The notes: generated by a model not told the origin, from the letters alone. A DNA stretch of 64,000 nucleotides from Glaciozyma antarctica PI12 (GCA_002917775.1 KZ627161.1:982733-1046732), one strand, 5' to 3'. Positions 35,846-47,297 are shown, counted from the first letter of the stretch. A program made the numbers and translations.

Positions 35846-37308
35846 CTAGGCCGCCGCCTTCTTCGCCCGCTTCTCCTCCTTGCGAGCCTTCTTCGCCGCC
35901 TTGCGCTCCGCCTCATCGACCTCGACCACCTCGACCACCTCCACAACAACCTCCTTAACCTCCTCCACCACGAACGTCGCCGCCAATCCCGTCGTTGAGG
36001 CCGAAGCGAACATGGGGAACTTGCGCGCCGCAGCGACGGGTTGAACCTCGACGACCTCCTCGACGACCTCCTCCACCGCTCCTCCCTCCTTCTTGAGCCT
36101 CTTCAGCTCCTTCCGCTCCTTCTTAGCGCGCTTCCGCTCCTTCTCCACCTCGACCGGATCAAGCTCCATCGCCACCACTTCCACTTCAACCTTCGTCACC
36201 TCCCCACCCCACGTCGCCGCCAGCCCTCCCGTCCCGCTACTAGCAAAGACCGGGAACGCGCGCGCAGGCGCCACGGGCCACCCTTCCTCCGAAGGCGAGC
36301 TGACTTCCAGTTTCGTCTGGAAGGGGATCGAGGGGATCGAGGAGGGGAGGACGACGGAACGGACGGGGGTGGGAGGGGCGGAGGAAGGAGGAGGGAGACC
36401 GAGAATTTCGGCCATGGCGGCGGCGTTGTTGGCGGTTGCGAGGCGCTTCGAGCGAAGGTGCTTGGAGCGAGCGCTGCGAGATTTCATTCAGAGGGTCAGA
36501 TGCTGGTTGCGAGGTGATACGGAGAGAACGTACGCGTTACGAGGGTTGTGAAGGATTGTGGTGGGGACGGGAGAGGCGGAACCAGAGGCGGTGGGAGGGG
36601 AGAGAGGGGTGACGGGGGAGTCGACAGTGGCGGGCGTCGCAGGCGAATCCTCGTCGTCCTCCGCACTCCTCTTGCGCTTCTTCCCATCCTTATCCTTTTT
36701 ACTCTTCTTCTCCTTCTTCCCCTCCTCCTTCTCCCCCTCGTCCTCTGCTCCACTCCCCGCCGCCGAACTCGCCGCACTAGCCGCCGCGCTCGCCGCGTTC
36801 AACCTCTCCAACAGCCTCCCAAACTCTCCCCCACTCTTGACCTCCTTGACCTCGTGAACTCCCTCCCCAGGCGCACTAGCCGCCATGAACCCCATCGCTC
36901 CCATAGGGACTCCCATCGCGCGCATGCTGCCAATCCCTTGTCCGCCTCGTGCGCCGATACCGAGGTTGTCGGACTTGGCGGTAGGGATCACGCTGATCTT
37001 CTTGTTGTAGGCCGTCGAACCGCCGGCGGTGATGAGGTCCTGGGAGGAGGCGTTGCCGAGAGCAGGGGCTGAGGGAGTCCAGCCCATGGAGGAGAGGAGG
37101 CGGAATCCAGGGGCAGAGGTGTCTGCAGGAAGCGGGTCAGCCGTGCGCAGAACGGAGAGCAACCTAGTAGATTGAGCGCACCTGTAGCCCAGCGCGTGTT
37201 GCGAGGATCTGGAGAGAGGAGAAATGAGCTCCGAGCTGGTGCGCGCGCGAAGGAAGAGAACGAACCGTCTTGGATCCTCTGCTTCTGCTTGTTGCCGGCG
37301 AGTCCCAT
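35846..37308 (-). CDS. PXR1: Pxr1/PINX1-like G-patch protein
   Basis: Pxr1 (PINX1) is a nucleolar G-patch cofactor of the Prp43 helicase in rRNA and snoRNA maturation. From ATG at 37308 the exons join to MGLAGNKQKQRIQD, DPRNTRWATDTSAPGFRLLS and SMGWTPSAPALG, matching the family start MGL.G.K.KQR…DPRNT.W..D…FG…L..MGW. Next come LGIGARGGQGIGSM, EFGRLLERLN and a Lys-rich KKEKKSKKDKDGKKRKRS stretch, the typical KK(D/E) nucleolar tail. Unusual here is a C-terminal extension with two copies of a module (ARAFPVFASSGTGGLAATW and ARKFPMFASASTTGLAATF), each followed by a VE-rich coiled segment and a KKARKEEKR basic end. At least three introns, mostly near the 5' end. Confidence 0.82.
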
Positions 37309-37591
37309 CTTGGCTGTCTTCGTACGGTGGCGGGAGTTTGGGAGGAGGGCGAGGGGAGGGGAAGAAGGACTGAAGTCAAAGTCAAAGGAGTTTTTTTGAG
37401 GTTGACCTTGGTTGACCGTGGGAACTTTGTCGTCGTCGTCGGCGTCGTCGCGAAGGCGTCGTTTTCGAGAGAGGAAAGCGCAGAAGGCAGCGGCGAAGCA
37501 GGCAAGACGACGAGACTGCAGTCAACCCAGCAACTGAAATTCTTGACAACAAACAAGCGGGTCTAAAGAAAGCGTCCTCGCTCCTCGGCCC

Positions 37592-40358
37592 TCACGACCA
37601 ATTCCTCAAGCTATGCTGCTCTCCCTGCCCACCCTGCATCCCCCATCCCGGACTCCCCGGTCCCCACCCATCCCTCGCAACATACTCCCCATTCGCATAC
37701 CTCCCAAACGGGTCCATCTCCTCGCCCACTTCCGTAAACGGCGAAACGAACGGTAGAGGGTGGAACGGAGCGTAGGCTGCTGCGCTCGTGGGTTGGGAGC
37801 GCGAGGAGGGAGGGAGGGAGGAGAGGAGGGCTTGAAGGTGTAGATTTTGGTAGTGCGATTGGATCGAGTCGACAAAGTCGGTGCGGTTCGAGAAGGAGAA
37901 TTCGAGGCGGCGGAGGCCGGCGATGCACCTGTTGCGAAGTATGCTTACAATTGAGTAGTGTGCGGAAAGGAGAAAGAAAGTGACGAACTGTTCCAAGTCG
38001 GCGAGCTTCTGAGCTCGAGTAACCTCTTCACCGCCCTCCTCGACGCAGGGGATCTCGTCGATAAACTTGGTCCACTCCTCGAGTCGAAGAAAGTGGAGAT
38101 GCGTGAGATCTAACGGCGTACACGATCAGCACTTCTCCCTCGCTCAGCTTAAAGAAAACAAACTCACGACCCATCGTCGGCGCGTCCCCCAGCTGCTGCG
38201 CAATAACGCTCGCAGCCCTCCTCGTGACCCTCCTCACCTGCCCAAGCAGCGCTCCCAGTCGCTCCGCTGTCCTCCTCCCTCCTTCATCCGTCGCCATCCT
38301 CGCCATCTGCACCCTGCTCTCCAAATCCCGGTACACAGGCAGCGCCGTCGAAGCCCAGGCGATAGGAAGGGTGTACCGGCATGCGCGGAGGACGAAAGAA
38401 CGCTCGGATTCTTGCTCGATTGGAAGGTTGAAGGCTGTCACGGCGGCGAGGGAGAGTTGGTCGTTCATGCGGATGAGGAGGAGGGAGAGGAGTGATTGGA
38501 GCTTGTCGTGCGTGGCGAGCCAGTTGAGAAGGACGGGCTCGTTGAGAGCGAAGCGACGTGCGTAGGCTAGAAACGCGTCAGTTTGTTGAAAGGGAAGAGG
38601 AGGACGCGAGGACGTACTGCCGATGAGCTTTTCGGAAGCGAGGCGAGCGAGGTTCGTGACGCCGTGCGTGACTGGGAATCCAACGATGGTAAGTAACTGC
38701 ACGACTGATGGAGAAAGATGACCTACAAGCCTGCATCGGGAGGTAGAAAAGGCTCATAACATCTCGAATGTCGATCCCCTCGACGGAGTCGAGCAGCGGC
38801 TGGTCGATCGAAGGTGCTTCGCCGCACATGGTGAGTTGATCGTTCGCCGTGCTGCACAAGTTCCAAGAGTGAGCTTCGCGTGCGGTAGAGGAGAAGGCTA
38901 TTACAGCACGTACAAAAAGGAGGCTCGTCCTTGAGATTCGGCAGCGATAGCTTCTTGCATCTGCGAGTCGAGAGTCAAGTCAGTTTAGCTCGAGAGAGGT
39001 TCGGAGGGAGGCTTACGAGAAAGGGAGACCAGTGAATACCGCCGCTCGAGAGCTTCGAGGTCCCATGCACGTCCACGTCCTCTGCAAGAGCTCGAATCGC
39101 GCTCGTAAACGCCGCGCCATAAGGTCTCGTCGTTTGTGTGCCATCCCCTGTATCCCCAACGCACGTCAGCTCCTTCCTTCCCATCCCCAACCTTCGAAAA
39201 CTCACGCATTTCAAGCACATCCATCAAATGGCATGTCGCTGCGTTCTCCTCTCCCCCTACGATAGACACCCCTCGCTCCCAGATCAGGCGAATGGCGTTC
39301 TCCTTGAACTGGGAGCACATGTTCTCGCGTCGTCGACCAAACTCGCGCAGGTCCATCGAGGGCGAGAGGAGGGGCATGCTGGAGAGCGTCTCGTACTCGG
39401 GCGCTGCGTATCCGTGCCCGACGATGAGAGAGTGCGAAGAGATGCGAGAAGTGAGGGCCATGATGACGTTTGCCAGGACCTGTTACGAGCGTTAGCTGTG
39501 CGGACTTCGCGCGAGATTGTGGGAAGCTGCGAACCTCGGTGTGGGGAGGGAGGCAATCGAGCCGTCGACCTACTGCGTCAAACTGGGCGCATAGGCGCCT
39601 GCGGGCAAGAATCGGGAGAGGGAAGAAGGCATCTGGCGTGTGCTGGAACAGGTCGAGTAGATGAGCTGCCAGGTTCCCGCTGAGCTGAGAGAGGCCGAGG
39701 AGGGAGTCGTGGTCGTAACGCGAGACGGTGAGCTCCGGCGCGTGCTGAGGAGGTGTTTGATGGGAGTAGTTGGGGAGAGGAGGGGTTGGGTTGCTGGCGA
39801 AGGTGTTGGGCGAGGGAGTGTTGTCGTCGGAAGTGGATGCGGGGGGGAGGGGCGGGAGAGGTGGAACTGGTTCAGTGGTGCCAAAAGTTGCTCTGCTAAG
39901 GACGTTAGAATGAAGAGCACAAGCACAATGGTCCAGCGAGAGGTACGAACTTGGCTTGCTCGATCCGCTTGCCTGTCCTCCCAGTTGGACGACGCCTCAC
40001 GACAGGCGTCGTTGTGCACCTGCGTTCTCCCAAGTCAGCAAGCGAGCGCAGGCACCTCACGACACTTCTTACACGATCTTCTTCTCCACACACCTTGGAC
40101 ACGAGTCCGGCAGGTCGACAGGATGGCAGAGCACCCTCCGGAGCTTGCCTGCGTCGATACACAGCGGATGAGCTTCCCCTCTCATCACCACTCAAGCCAC
40201 GCAGAGAGGAACGTACACGAATCGCAGGCTGGTTTCCGCTTAGGGCCTTTGGCACCCGGTGCACCACCTCCCTTGCGACCGCCTTTGCTTGGAGCAGGGC
40301 TGTCGCCTTCCACCGGGTTGAGCTGGGAGGTTCCTTGCTGAGGGTAGGGGTGCGCCAT
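37592..40358 (-). CDS. Zn(II)2Cys6 transcription factor
   Basis: Fungal binuclear zinc-cluster regulator. Starting from ATG at 40358 (MAHPYPQQGTSQ), a basic leader KGPKRKPA precedes the cluster CDSC-KLRRVL-C-HPVDLPDS-C-PR-C-VEKKIV-C. This is recovered only when the second intron uses the GTAAGA donor just after ATC-GT (about 40065), which supplies the sixth Cys. The linker TTTPVVRRRPTGRTGKRIEQ AK is typical of basidiomycete members. The large middle region holds the fungal transcription-factor domain (LDLFQHTPDAFFPLPILARR, MDLREFGRRRENMCSQFKEN). The C-terminus is Ser/Gly-rich and ends EQHSLRNWS. Around ten introns. Targets are unknown. It is divergent from the F-box gene across about 207 bp. 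Confidence 0.85.
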
Positions 40359-40565
40359 TCCACCGAGCGTGTTGGTGCAGTCGTCCACTACCGCGAAGAA
40401 TGAAGCTGTGCAAGGAGAGCGGCTGGCAGGGGTGGAGGGAGGAGGGGACCGGAGCCCAAGTCAAAAACGGTACTCGGCTCCCGCAGCCGAATCCGCAGTC
40501 TGTCGTTGAGCGTTGAGCTCCTCTCTCTCTCTCACTCCAACTTCGGCTACTTCCTTCAACTCGCG

Positions 40566-42915
40566 ATGGCACCCCGGAAAGCTCGCAAGAACAAGGTGAA
40601 CGAGGACGACTACGAGGGAGCTCAGGGAGAGAGCGAGGACGACTACGAAGAAGGTGAGTCGGGACCCCTTCCTGTCGACGGGTGGGAGTAGCTGAGCTCG
40701 GGAGGGGAAGCTGATGGTCGTCTGGTCGAGCAGAAAAGCCCAAGAAGAAGCAGAAGAAGGCTGCAGCTTCCAAGGGGAAGAAAGGAGTCGCTCGCGGGGC
40801 CAAGCTTCAGTACTTCAAGACGATGCCGCTCGACATCCTCTCCGAGGTCAGTTCGCACCCAGCGGAAGAAAGAGGACAGTCGGCTGAATACTCCCACTAG
40901 ATCTGCCGCCACTGCGACCCCCTCACGCTCCTGCAGATGACGAGAACTGCTCAAGCCATGCGCCACCTGCTCCTCTCGCCCTCGAGAAAGACTCTCTGGA
41001 AGTCGGCTAGGGCGTCTATCGAGCTTCCAGAGATCATTGCACCTGACCTTACGGACTGGGCGTACGCGAGCTTGGTGCTCGAAAGGAACTGCCATGTGAG
41101 TTTCGCGCCACCACCCCATCTCCCGCTGGCAACTTCCCTCGCTGACGACCTGCGCAGATCTGCGGCAAGAGCAAGGCAGTTACGGTCAACTACGCACTCC
41201 GAGCGCGATCCTGCGCTAATTGCATGCGAGCCAAGTATGTTCACGCTCTCTCCTCCGACGTTAAATCGGCGCTGACTTGCGATTGCTCGTTCTCGCGCAG
41301 CTCGAAGCAAGCTTCGAAGATGTACATCCGTAGCCTTCACCCTGCTGCTTTCGAATGCTCGCCTTCCTCCATTTGTAAGCTCAAGCCCGTCTCTCACAAC
41401 TCGCAGCTCCTGACTCTCTCTCAGGGAACGGCTACCAGTTCTGGTGGACGCCAACCGTCCAGCACATCAGCGACACCCTTTGGGTCCTTCAGTCGAAGTC
41501 TGCGCCCGAGGAAGGCAAGGAGAGCGCCTACGATCGTTTCGTTCGACGGCGGAAGATCATTGTCATTCGCGCCGAGAAGGATGCGTCAAAGATGGAGACG
41601 TGGGAGTATGGGGCGAGCAAGGAGGAAGGAGGACGAGGTGTGAGAGCTCAAGAGGAGCCGACGTCGCAAGATTGAAGCCAAGATGATCGAGCTGGGATGG
41701 AAGGAGGACGAGTCAGTCCATCTCTCATTCGCGAAGGACTCGGTCGCTGACGCAGCCCTCCAGCTTTCGCAGCAACTATGCATGGGTTACCCACAAGTCG
41801 GTTGATCAGCCGAGGGATTTGACAGACTGCAGTGAGTCTCCTTTCGTGTTCGACGCATCTTCTGTGGTTAACCAGTCTTCGCACAGTCTGGAACACCATT
41901 CGACAAGGCTTGATCTCCTTTCTCGAGGAACAGAGGGACGAAAAGGAACGGCGTCGCCTGGCGTCCGACCTTCAAGCTCGCCAGCTCCATCGCAAGCCTC
42001 TCCTCGTCCCTTTCTACGAATCGCTTCTCGCGTCGCTCGCTCCCGACTCCCATTCCAGCTTTCCTCCCTTCGTGCGTCCCTATCCTTTGCCGCATTTTAT
42101 TGGGGCCACTCAACTAACTTCTTTCGCACGCAGACCAACTTCACGCTTCTCCCCACCGTCATGCCGTTCTGGTCCTCCGACGACGTCGAGATGACTCCCG
42201 AGACTCTCTCCGCCGCGAGCGACGCCATCCTCGCCGAGGCGAGGAGCTGGACGCAGCAGTTCAAGGTTGCGACCTTCATCAAGCTCGCCAAAGCGTACGG
42301 GGAAGCGTCGCCCGACAGGACGTACTCGACCCCGGAACTCGAGGCCTTGTCGCAGCTCGCAACGTCGTCCTTCTCCTGCGGCCGCGCGTCGTGCAAGCTC
42401 TCCGCCACTTACCCCTCCATCATCAACCACCTTCACGAGGTTCATCTCCACTGGTCCCGCAGGGAGAAGACGGCCGTCGAGGAGTCAGACCTCACCACCT
42501 GTCGCGAACGGATCGAAGCCATCTCCATCGTCGCCCACGCCGCTGGACTCGATCCGCAGACGGCGACGGTCGAGCAGCTCGACGTCCTCGGGGAGCCGAG
42601 GACGCGACGCCGGTCGTCGGCAAGGGCCCCATGAACTGGTCGGAGATCACGAGTCCTTTCCTGGGCTTTTCGCACGAGAGCTTTCGCTAATGCCTTCGTC
42701 CCCAGGTCGCGCACTCGCTTGGCGGACATGGCTAAGGATCTTACTCCCAGCGCAAGTACTCGCCTCCTCGCGTCGTGCTGGCTGGTCAGAAGGAGGAGGA
42801 GAAGCCCGAGGTCGTTCCGTGAGTCGCTCGCTCGGCCTTGAGTGCGCCTGTTCGCAGTGCTGACTTTAAACTCTCCAGCGACGTCGTCGAGAAGTCCGTG
42901 GAGAACGTCGCTTGA
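40566..42915 (+). CDS. F-box protein with Lys-rich N-terminus
   Basis: F-box proteins recruit substrates to SCF ubiquitin ligases. ATG at 40566 gives MAPRKARKNKVNEDDYEGAQ, an acidic/basic leader, then EKPKKKQKKAAASKGKKGVA and the F-box proper FKTMPLDILSEICRHCDPLT LLQMTRTAQAMRHLLLS. The next blocks (WAYASLVLERNCHICGKSKA, ANCMR) look like a Cys-containing finger (CxxC…CxxC) common in basidiomycete F-box proteins. Later exons run through FWSSDDVEMTPETLSAASD to IKLAKAYGE. The end …KYSPPRVVLAGQKEEEKPEVVPDVVEKS… reaches TGA at 42913-42915, but between about 42590 and 42750 the frame cannot be joined by ordinary introns (see findings). Substrate unknown. Confidence 0.7.
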
Positions 42916-45913
42916 GATACTGCCATGCTGCTTGCTTTTGTTTGTGTGCGACGACGCGAGCGAGACTCGCTTGCTTCTCCTGCGTGATTCTCACTTCTCT
43001 CGTCTCGCTCCTCAACTCTCGCTCTTCAACTCTCGCTCGACGCCATGAACCGACTACAAAGGCTTTCTTTTTTATTTGTCTCAGAGCAAAGGACAACATC
43101 TCCACTCTCCTCCCTCCCTCGCGCACCCTCCACCCCGTCTCGCTCATCCCACCTCCCCTCCCACCTCCTCCTAGTATTCCCGCTGACCGTACTGCGCCGG
43201 CAGAGGCAGAGGCCACTGCGCTCCCCCATTCCGCCACCATCTGCTGCGCATAGCGTTGCTGCTGCTGCTGCTGCTGAGGAAAGTACTGACTCGACGGGCT
43301 CGCGCTCATCGATAGTATCGCCGGGTCCATCTGCTGCTGAGGGTACGCGCCGTACGCCTCGTAATACCCCTGCGGCGCCTGCTGCTGGTAGTAGACCATT
43401 CCTCCTCCTCCCTCGACGTACTCCGGCGCCGCACCGTACCCGTACCCGTACGACATTCCCATCGGCGAAGGCGACATACCATCGCGCGACGAGACGGGCG
43501 AGCCATGAGGCTGGAACGAGGGAGCTCGTACGGCCGAGTAGGGGATCGGCTGACGAGGTGCGAACGTGTCGCCGGTGGCGGAGAGGGGGACGGAGGGTTT
43601 CGAGAGGCCTGGTGAACCGGGGGCTTTGATCTCGATTTTGTGGTGGCGGGGTGGGATGAAGTAGGGGGCGGAGGATTGGTCGGGGAAGAGGGGAGGAGGA
43701 GTCACGCCTGGGGTGGGCATGTTGGGGAAGGCGTCGGGGGAGTAGTACTGCGGGTGGGGGTAGAAGGCGGGACTGGCGTGCCGAGGGTATTGGTGCGGAT
43801 GAGGAGGGAGGGTCGAGAAGTTGGGCTGTTGGCCTTGGAGATGGAATGGAAGTTGGTAGTAGGCGCTGCCGGGTTGCTGCTGCTGCTGAAGAGGTTGCTG
43901 GTGAAGAGGGTTGGAGGTGAGAGGAGACTCTTCGGCAGGGGAGGGGAGGCGGTCCGGGTCGGCAGCATAGAGGATGCTCGTCGAGCGCGGCTTGCGTTCC
44001 TCCGTAGGTGCAAGTTCGGGAACAGGACGAGCTACCGAAGGACCAGGGTTGACGACGACCGGGGACGCCTCCTCGTGCGCGGACGCATCCTCGGTACTCT
44101 CGTCCCCAGCAGGCGCAACCGCAGCGACGCCAGGAAGACGCACGACGCTGGGCTCCTTCTCCTCGAAGAGCTGCGAATCCCCGGCGACAGGTCGAGTGGA
44201 GACGACGGGGGCGGCGAGGGGCGAAGGAGTCTTCGCGTCGGTCGGGGTGCCGGGGTAGCGGTAGAAGGGGTGGAAAGGTTGTCCTGCGTAGCGAGGGTTG
44301 ATTGATCCAGGCGCCGGAGGCCAACCGTTCTCGGTGTGCCAGCCGCCTCGTCCTCGTCCTCCGCGCGCGAATCCTCCTCGACCACGAATGTTCAGGTGCA
44401 ACGGCGGGGCAGGACGCGCCTCGTCCTCCTTAAGCTCGGCGAATCCGTCGTGGCTCCAGTCAGAGACGACGGCAGGAGGGAACGAGGAGGGCGTGATAGC
44501 GCTCCTGAGCTTCCTCTTGGCTTCTCCCCGTCCCCATCCGTCGTCCTCCTCCCCATCGGCATCCTCGTCCTCCTTCCCCTTCCCCTTCTCCAGCACGTCC
44601 TTCTTCTCCTCCTCCGGCTCGCTCGCCACATGCTCCCATCCTCCACTCCATCCTCCGCGACCCCTCATCCCTCCCCTTCCACCTCGCTCGCTCCCTCGTC
44701 CCATGTAGCCGCCCCGCAGCTCTCCACCCCTCCCCCTTCCGCGCCAGTACGGGTTCAGTCCTCGCACCTCGGGCGCCGCGAGCCTCGCGTCGTGCGACCA
44801 GAACTTGCCGACTTGAGGAGCGAACGAAGGGTCGGAAGCCATGCGAGAGCTGTAGGCTTCGCGCTGCTGGAGAACGTAGTCGGGGACTGAAGGGCTTGGG
44901 CGGGGGTTGGGCGTTTGAGAGGAGGACGGGACCGATGAAGGCGGTGCGGGGGAGGAGGGAGTGGGGGGAGGAGTGGTGGAGGAGGCGAGGTGGGGAGGTG
45001 GGGCGAGTCCCAGAGAGACGGCGGTACGAGAGGGGCGAGAGGGGACGGGAGCGCGTACGGCGCGAGGAGGAGGTCCAAGACGAGGGCCGGTGGGAACGCG
45101 GGGAGGCGGAGGGAGCTTGTTCGCCTCAGCTGCGTCGTCTGCAACGGTCGTCTCGGGGGCGGGAGCAGCACCCTCGAGCCGACTCTCCCTCTTGCGCTGC
45201 TTGACCCGCTCCCGCTTCTCCTTCTTCTTCTCCAGCTCGCGCTTCTTGCGCGCCACCTCCGCCGCCTCCCACGCGACCGGATCCTTCTCCTTTGCCGCCG
45301 CCGACTTGGCATCCCTTCGCGCCAAAAGGAACGCCTTCTTCGACGCGCCATCGAGAGAGGCAATCTTAGCCATGGAGGCCGAGGCAGCTGCTGGCGTAAA
45401 CGAGAGAGGGGCGGCGGGCTGAGGGCTCGAGGAGGTCGCTGGGACGGCGGCGAGAGTCGAGAGAGTGAGGGAGGCGAAGTCGAGTGTGGGGAGGTCGTCT
45501 GCGCCTGACTCGCCGACGGCAGGGAGGTCGGACCAGCTAGGATGGACGTCAAGGGCTGCCGGCGCGCTGGGAACCTTCGTCGCGGTCGCCTCAGCGCTCG
45601 GAGCGGGGAGGACTACGCTCGGCGCCGCAGATGAAGCTGGAGCGTCGGCAGAGTCCTCTGCGTCCGACTCGGAGTCGTCGTCTCCCTCCGCCGCAACAAA
45701 GTCGCTGTCGGACGAGTCGCCCTCCCCCGTCGACGGCTTTGCGCTGTCCTCCTCCTCTCCCTCATCCTCCTCCACCTTGGCCCCCCTTCGCTTGATCGCT
45801 TTGATACGGCGAGGAGCCTTGGTCTTGGCCGGCTTCGAGACTGCCGGTGCGGAGTCGGCTGGGGAGTCGGCGATGGGACCAAGAGAGTCGTTGGTCGTGA
45901 TGGAAGGGTTCAT
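42866..45913 (-). CDS. Btz/CASC3-domain protein (exon-junction-complex related)
   Basis: A single open frame of about 1,015 codons, exceptional in this intron-dense region. Residues about 350-480 carry the Btz (Barentsz/CASC3 selor) pattern: SFAPQVGKFWSHDARLAAPE VRGLNPYWRGRGRG, then VSDWSHDGFAELKEDEARP. In animals this segment clamps eIF4AIII in the exon junction complex. Flanks are an acidic N-terminus, a Lys/Arg coiled segment (ARKKRELEKKKEKRERVKQR), RGG-type repeats and a Gln/Tyr/Pro-rich C-terminus. The natural-looking end (…PAQYGQREY, TAG at 43171-43173) is one frame away from the main frame. If that end is right, the last 100 codons of the frame are not coding. A probable leader intron (GTACCT…GTCCAG) lies just upstream of the ATG at 45913. 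Confidence 0.72.
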   Translation of the reverse strand: MNPSITTNDSLGPIADSPADSAPAVSKPAKTKAPRRIKAIKRRGAKVEEDEGEEEDSAKPSTGEGDSSDSDFVAAEGDDDSESDAEDSADAPASSAAPSVVLPAPSAEATATKVPSAPAALDVHPSWSDLPAVGESGADDLPTLDFASLTLSTLAAVPATSSSPQPAAPLSFTPAAASASMAKIASLDGASKKAFLLARRDAKSAAAKEKDPVAWEAAEVARKKRELEKKKEKRERVKQRKRESRLEGAAPAPETTVADDAAEANKLPPPPRVPTGPRLGPPPRAVRAPVPSRPSRTAVSLGLAPPPHLASSTTPPPTPSSPAPPSSVPSSSQTPNPRPSPSVPDYVLQQREAYSSRMASDPSFAPQVGKFWSHDARLAAPEVRGLNPYWRGRGRGGELRGGYMGRGSERGGRGGMRGRGGWSGGWEHVASEPEEEKKDVLEKGKGKEDEDADGEEDDGWGRGEAKRKLRSAITPSSFPPAVVSDWSHDGFAELKEDEARPAPPLHLNIRGRGGFARGGRGRGGWHTENGWPPAPGSINPRYAGQPFHPFYRYPGTPTDAKTPSPLAAPVVSTRPVAGDSQLFEEKEPSVVRLPGVAAVAPAGDESTEDASAHEEASPVVVNPGPSVARPVPELAPTEERKPRSTSILYAADPDRLPSPAEESPLTSNPLHQQPLQQQQQPGSAYYQLPFHLQGQQPNFSTLPPHPHQYPRHASPAFYPHPQYYSPDAFPNMPTPGVTPPPLFPDQSSAPYFIPPRHHKIEIKAPGSPGLSKPSVPLSATGDTFAPRQPIPYSAVRAPSFQPHGSPVSSRDGMSPSPMGMSYGYGYGAAPEYVEGGGGMVYYQQQAPQGYYEAYGAYPQQQMDPAILSMSASPSSQYFPQQQQQQQRYAQQMVAEWGSAVASASAGAVRSAGILGGGGRGGGMSETGWRVREGGRRVEMLSFALRQIKKKAFVVGSWRRARVEERELRSETREVRITQEKQASLARVVAHKQKQAAWQYLKRRSPRTSRRRRWRV
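43258..43276. repeat. Short CTG/CAG microsatellite
   Basis: Six tandem CTG units on the + strand, encoding a poly-Gln run near the C-terminus of the Btz-domain protein. Confidence 0.8.
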
Positions 45914-46319
45914 TTCTAATTATGTACTCTGGACAAGAAGGTCAGCAAGCGGATGGAGTGCTGCTGGGCTTGAGGTACGCACTGTAAAGAAGGCACAGCA
46001 AAAGGAGGGGAGAGTCGAAGGAAGAAGAGCTCTTGACGACGAAGACTGAATCGTTCGGAGTTGAGGGGAAGGGAGAGGGAGCAAGGTGGTGGTGAGAGTT
46101 TGCCGCTAAGTACGAGCGATCAATCAAGTCGTCGATGGAGAGGGAGGGGGAATAAAAGGGATTCAGCGAGGAGAAGTCGTCCTTCGCCTCGTGCAAGGGG
46201 CGTGACTCCGCCCCCTTCGGTCAACTCATCGACTCTCTCCTCCGCCTCTCCATCCTCCGGCTCCTTGAGCAGCTTTTCAAGGTGAATGCGCTGATTCGCA
46301 TCCTGTCGGTCCAGCTGGC
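45914..46319. other. Intergenic/leader between Btz gene and NatD gene
   Basis: 406 bp between two - strand genes. It contains a probable 5' leader intron of the Btz gene at about 45935-45985 and, toward the left of the NatD stop, ordinary 3' sequence. No other gene was seen. Confidence 0.45.
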
Positions 46320-47297
46320 TCAACCTCGTTTCAGGCTTAAAATCTCGTACTCTTCCTCGTCCCCATCATCCCATCGACTCGGTGAGATCGCGTCGATTGT
46401 GTACCTACAGCAAGAGAAGCGCGTTTGAGTAGAGCAAGAGACTCGAAAGTGAATGGACTCACCCCAGTCGCTGGTAGAACCTGAGCGCCGCACGATTCGC
46501 TGCGAAGGTCGTGATCAGTTCGAAATGTGCTTCGTTCCTCACTCGCAGGCAGTAGACGCTCACCCTTGAAGCAAGTCAGCATAACCTTCTCCATCTTCCA
46601 ATCCGTGCACGTCTGAAGCAGCAGCTCCATCAGCATCTTTCCTGCTCCTCGAGATCGCTCCGCCGCCTCGACCTGCACTTCGTAGCTGTCAGCGAAAATT
46701 AGCAGAAACCCTGCGGGAGAAGAGAGGAACAGCTCACCAGTAAACCACTTCTTCCATCTCGTCCTCAGCAATCCCTTCCGTGTCGAAGCGGAAGATCGTG
46801 AACGCGAACGGAGGTACTTCCGCCGATATCGATGGGCGAAGGAGAATGAAGCGTGATTCGGGGTCGAAGAGCTCCTTCCTCTTCTCGACTGGATCGTAGC
46901 CATCCTCGGATGCTTCGTACCTGTGGCCAGGCGTGAGCTACGCGCTGCAGTGAGATGAACGTGGACTCACAACTCCTTCATGTTTCGCTCGAAAAGGGAG
47001 AAGATCCAAGTCTTGAGCGCATTAGGGATTGAATGGCCGGTGTACACCTCCACTACGATGCTGTCAGAGCTGGTACGTTAGTCTCAGCCGACGCGAGAAA
47101 GGCACCGCGAAAAGACGCACGTCGTCTCGCCGAGAGACGCCACCAGCTGAGTGGACGTCGAGAGCGGGTAGCTAAGCCCCAGCTTCTTCCTAATCTTGTC
47201 TGCGCTAGCCTGAAAGCGCTGGTCAGTCTCCTTAATCTGTGCAGGAGCAGGACTTGACTACCTTCCTCGCCACCTTGAGGTTGGGGCGCTCGTCCAT
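46320..47297 (-). CDS. NAT4: NatD (NAA40/Nat4) histone N-alpha-acetyltransferase
   Basis: NatD acetylates the alpha-amino group of histones H4 and H2A. Exons from ATG at 47295-47297: MDERPNLKVARK, RFQASADKIRKKLGLSYPLS, IPNALKTWIFSLFERNMKEL, YEASEDGYDPVEKRKELFDP ESRFILL, EEVVYW, YEVQVEAAERSRGAGKMLME LLLQ (acetyl-CoA site R..GAG), MEKVMLTCFKG, ANRAALRFYQRLGYTIDAIS PSRWDDGDEEEYEILS. The stretch from KRKELFD to SYEILS-like ending is the NAA40 signature, and the length of about 230 residues fits. Stop TGA at 46320-46322. Six or so introns. It shares a 200-bp divergent promoter with the HLTF-like gene. Confidence 0.9.

Noticed and set aside
39960-40240. Zinc-cluster factor apparently missing the sixth Cys
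   Set aside because: An early reading spliced at GTGTGT gave only five Cys. Using the GTAAGA donor a few codons later restores VEKKIVC and the full six-Cys cluster.
43026-44324. Large alternative - strand frame over the Btz gene
   Set aside because: It is a shifted reading of the Gln/Pro-rich coding sequence; the main frame carries the conserved Btz segment.
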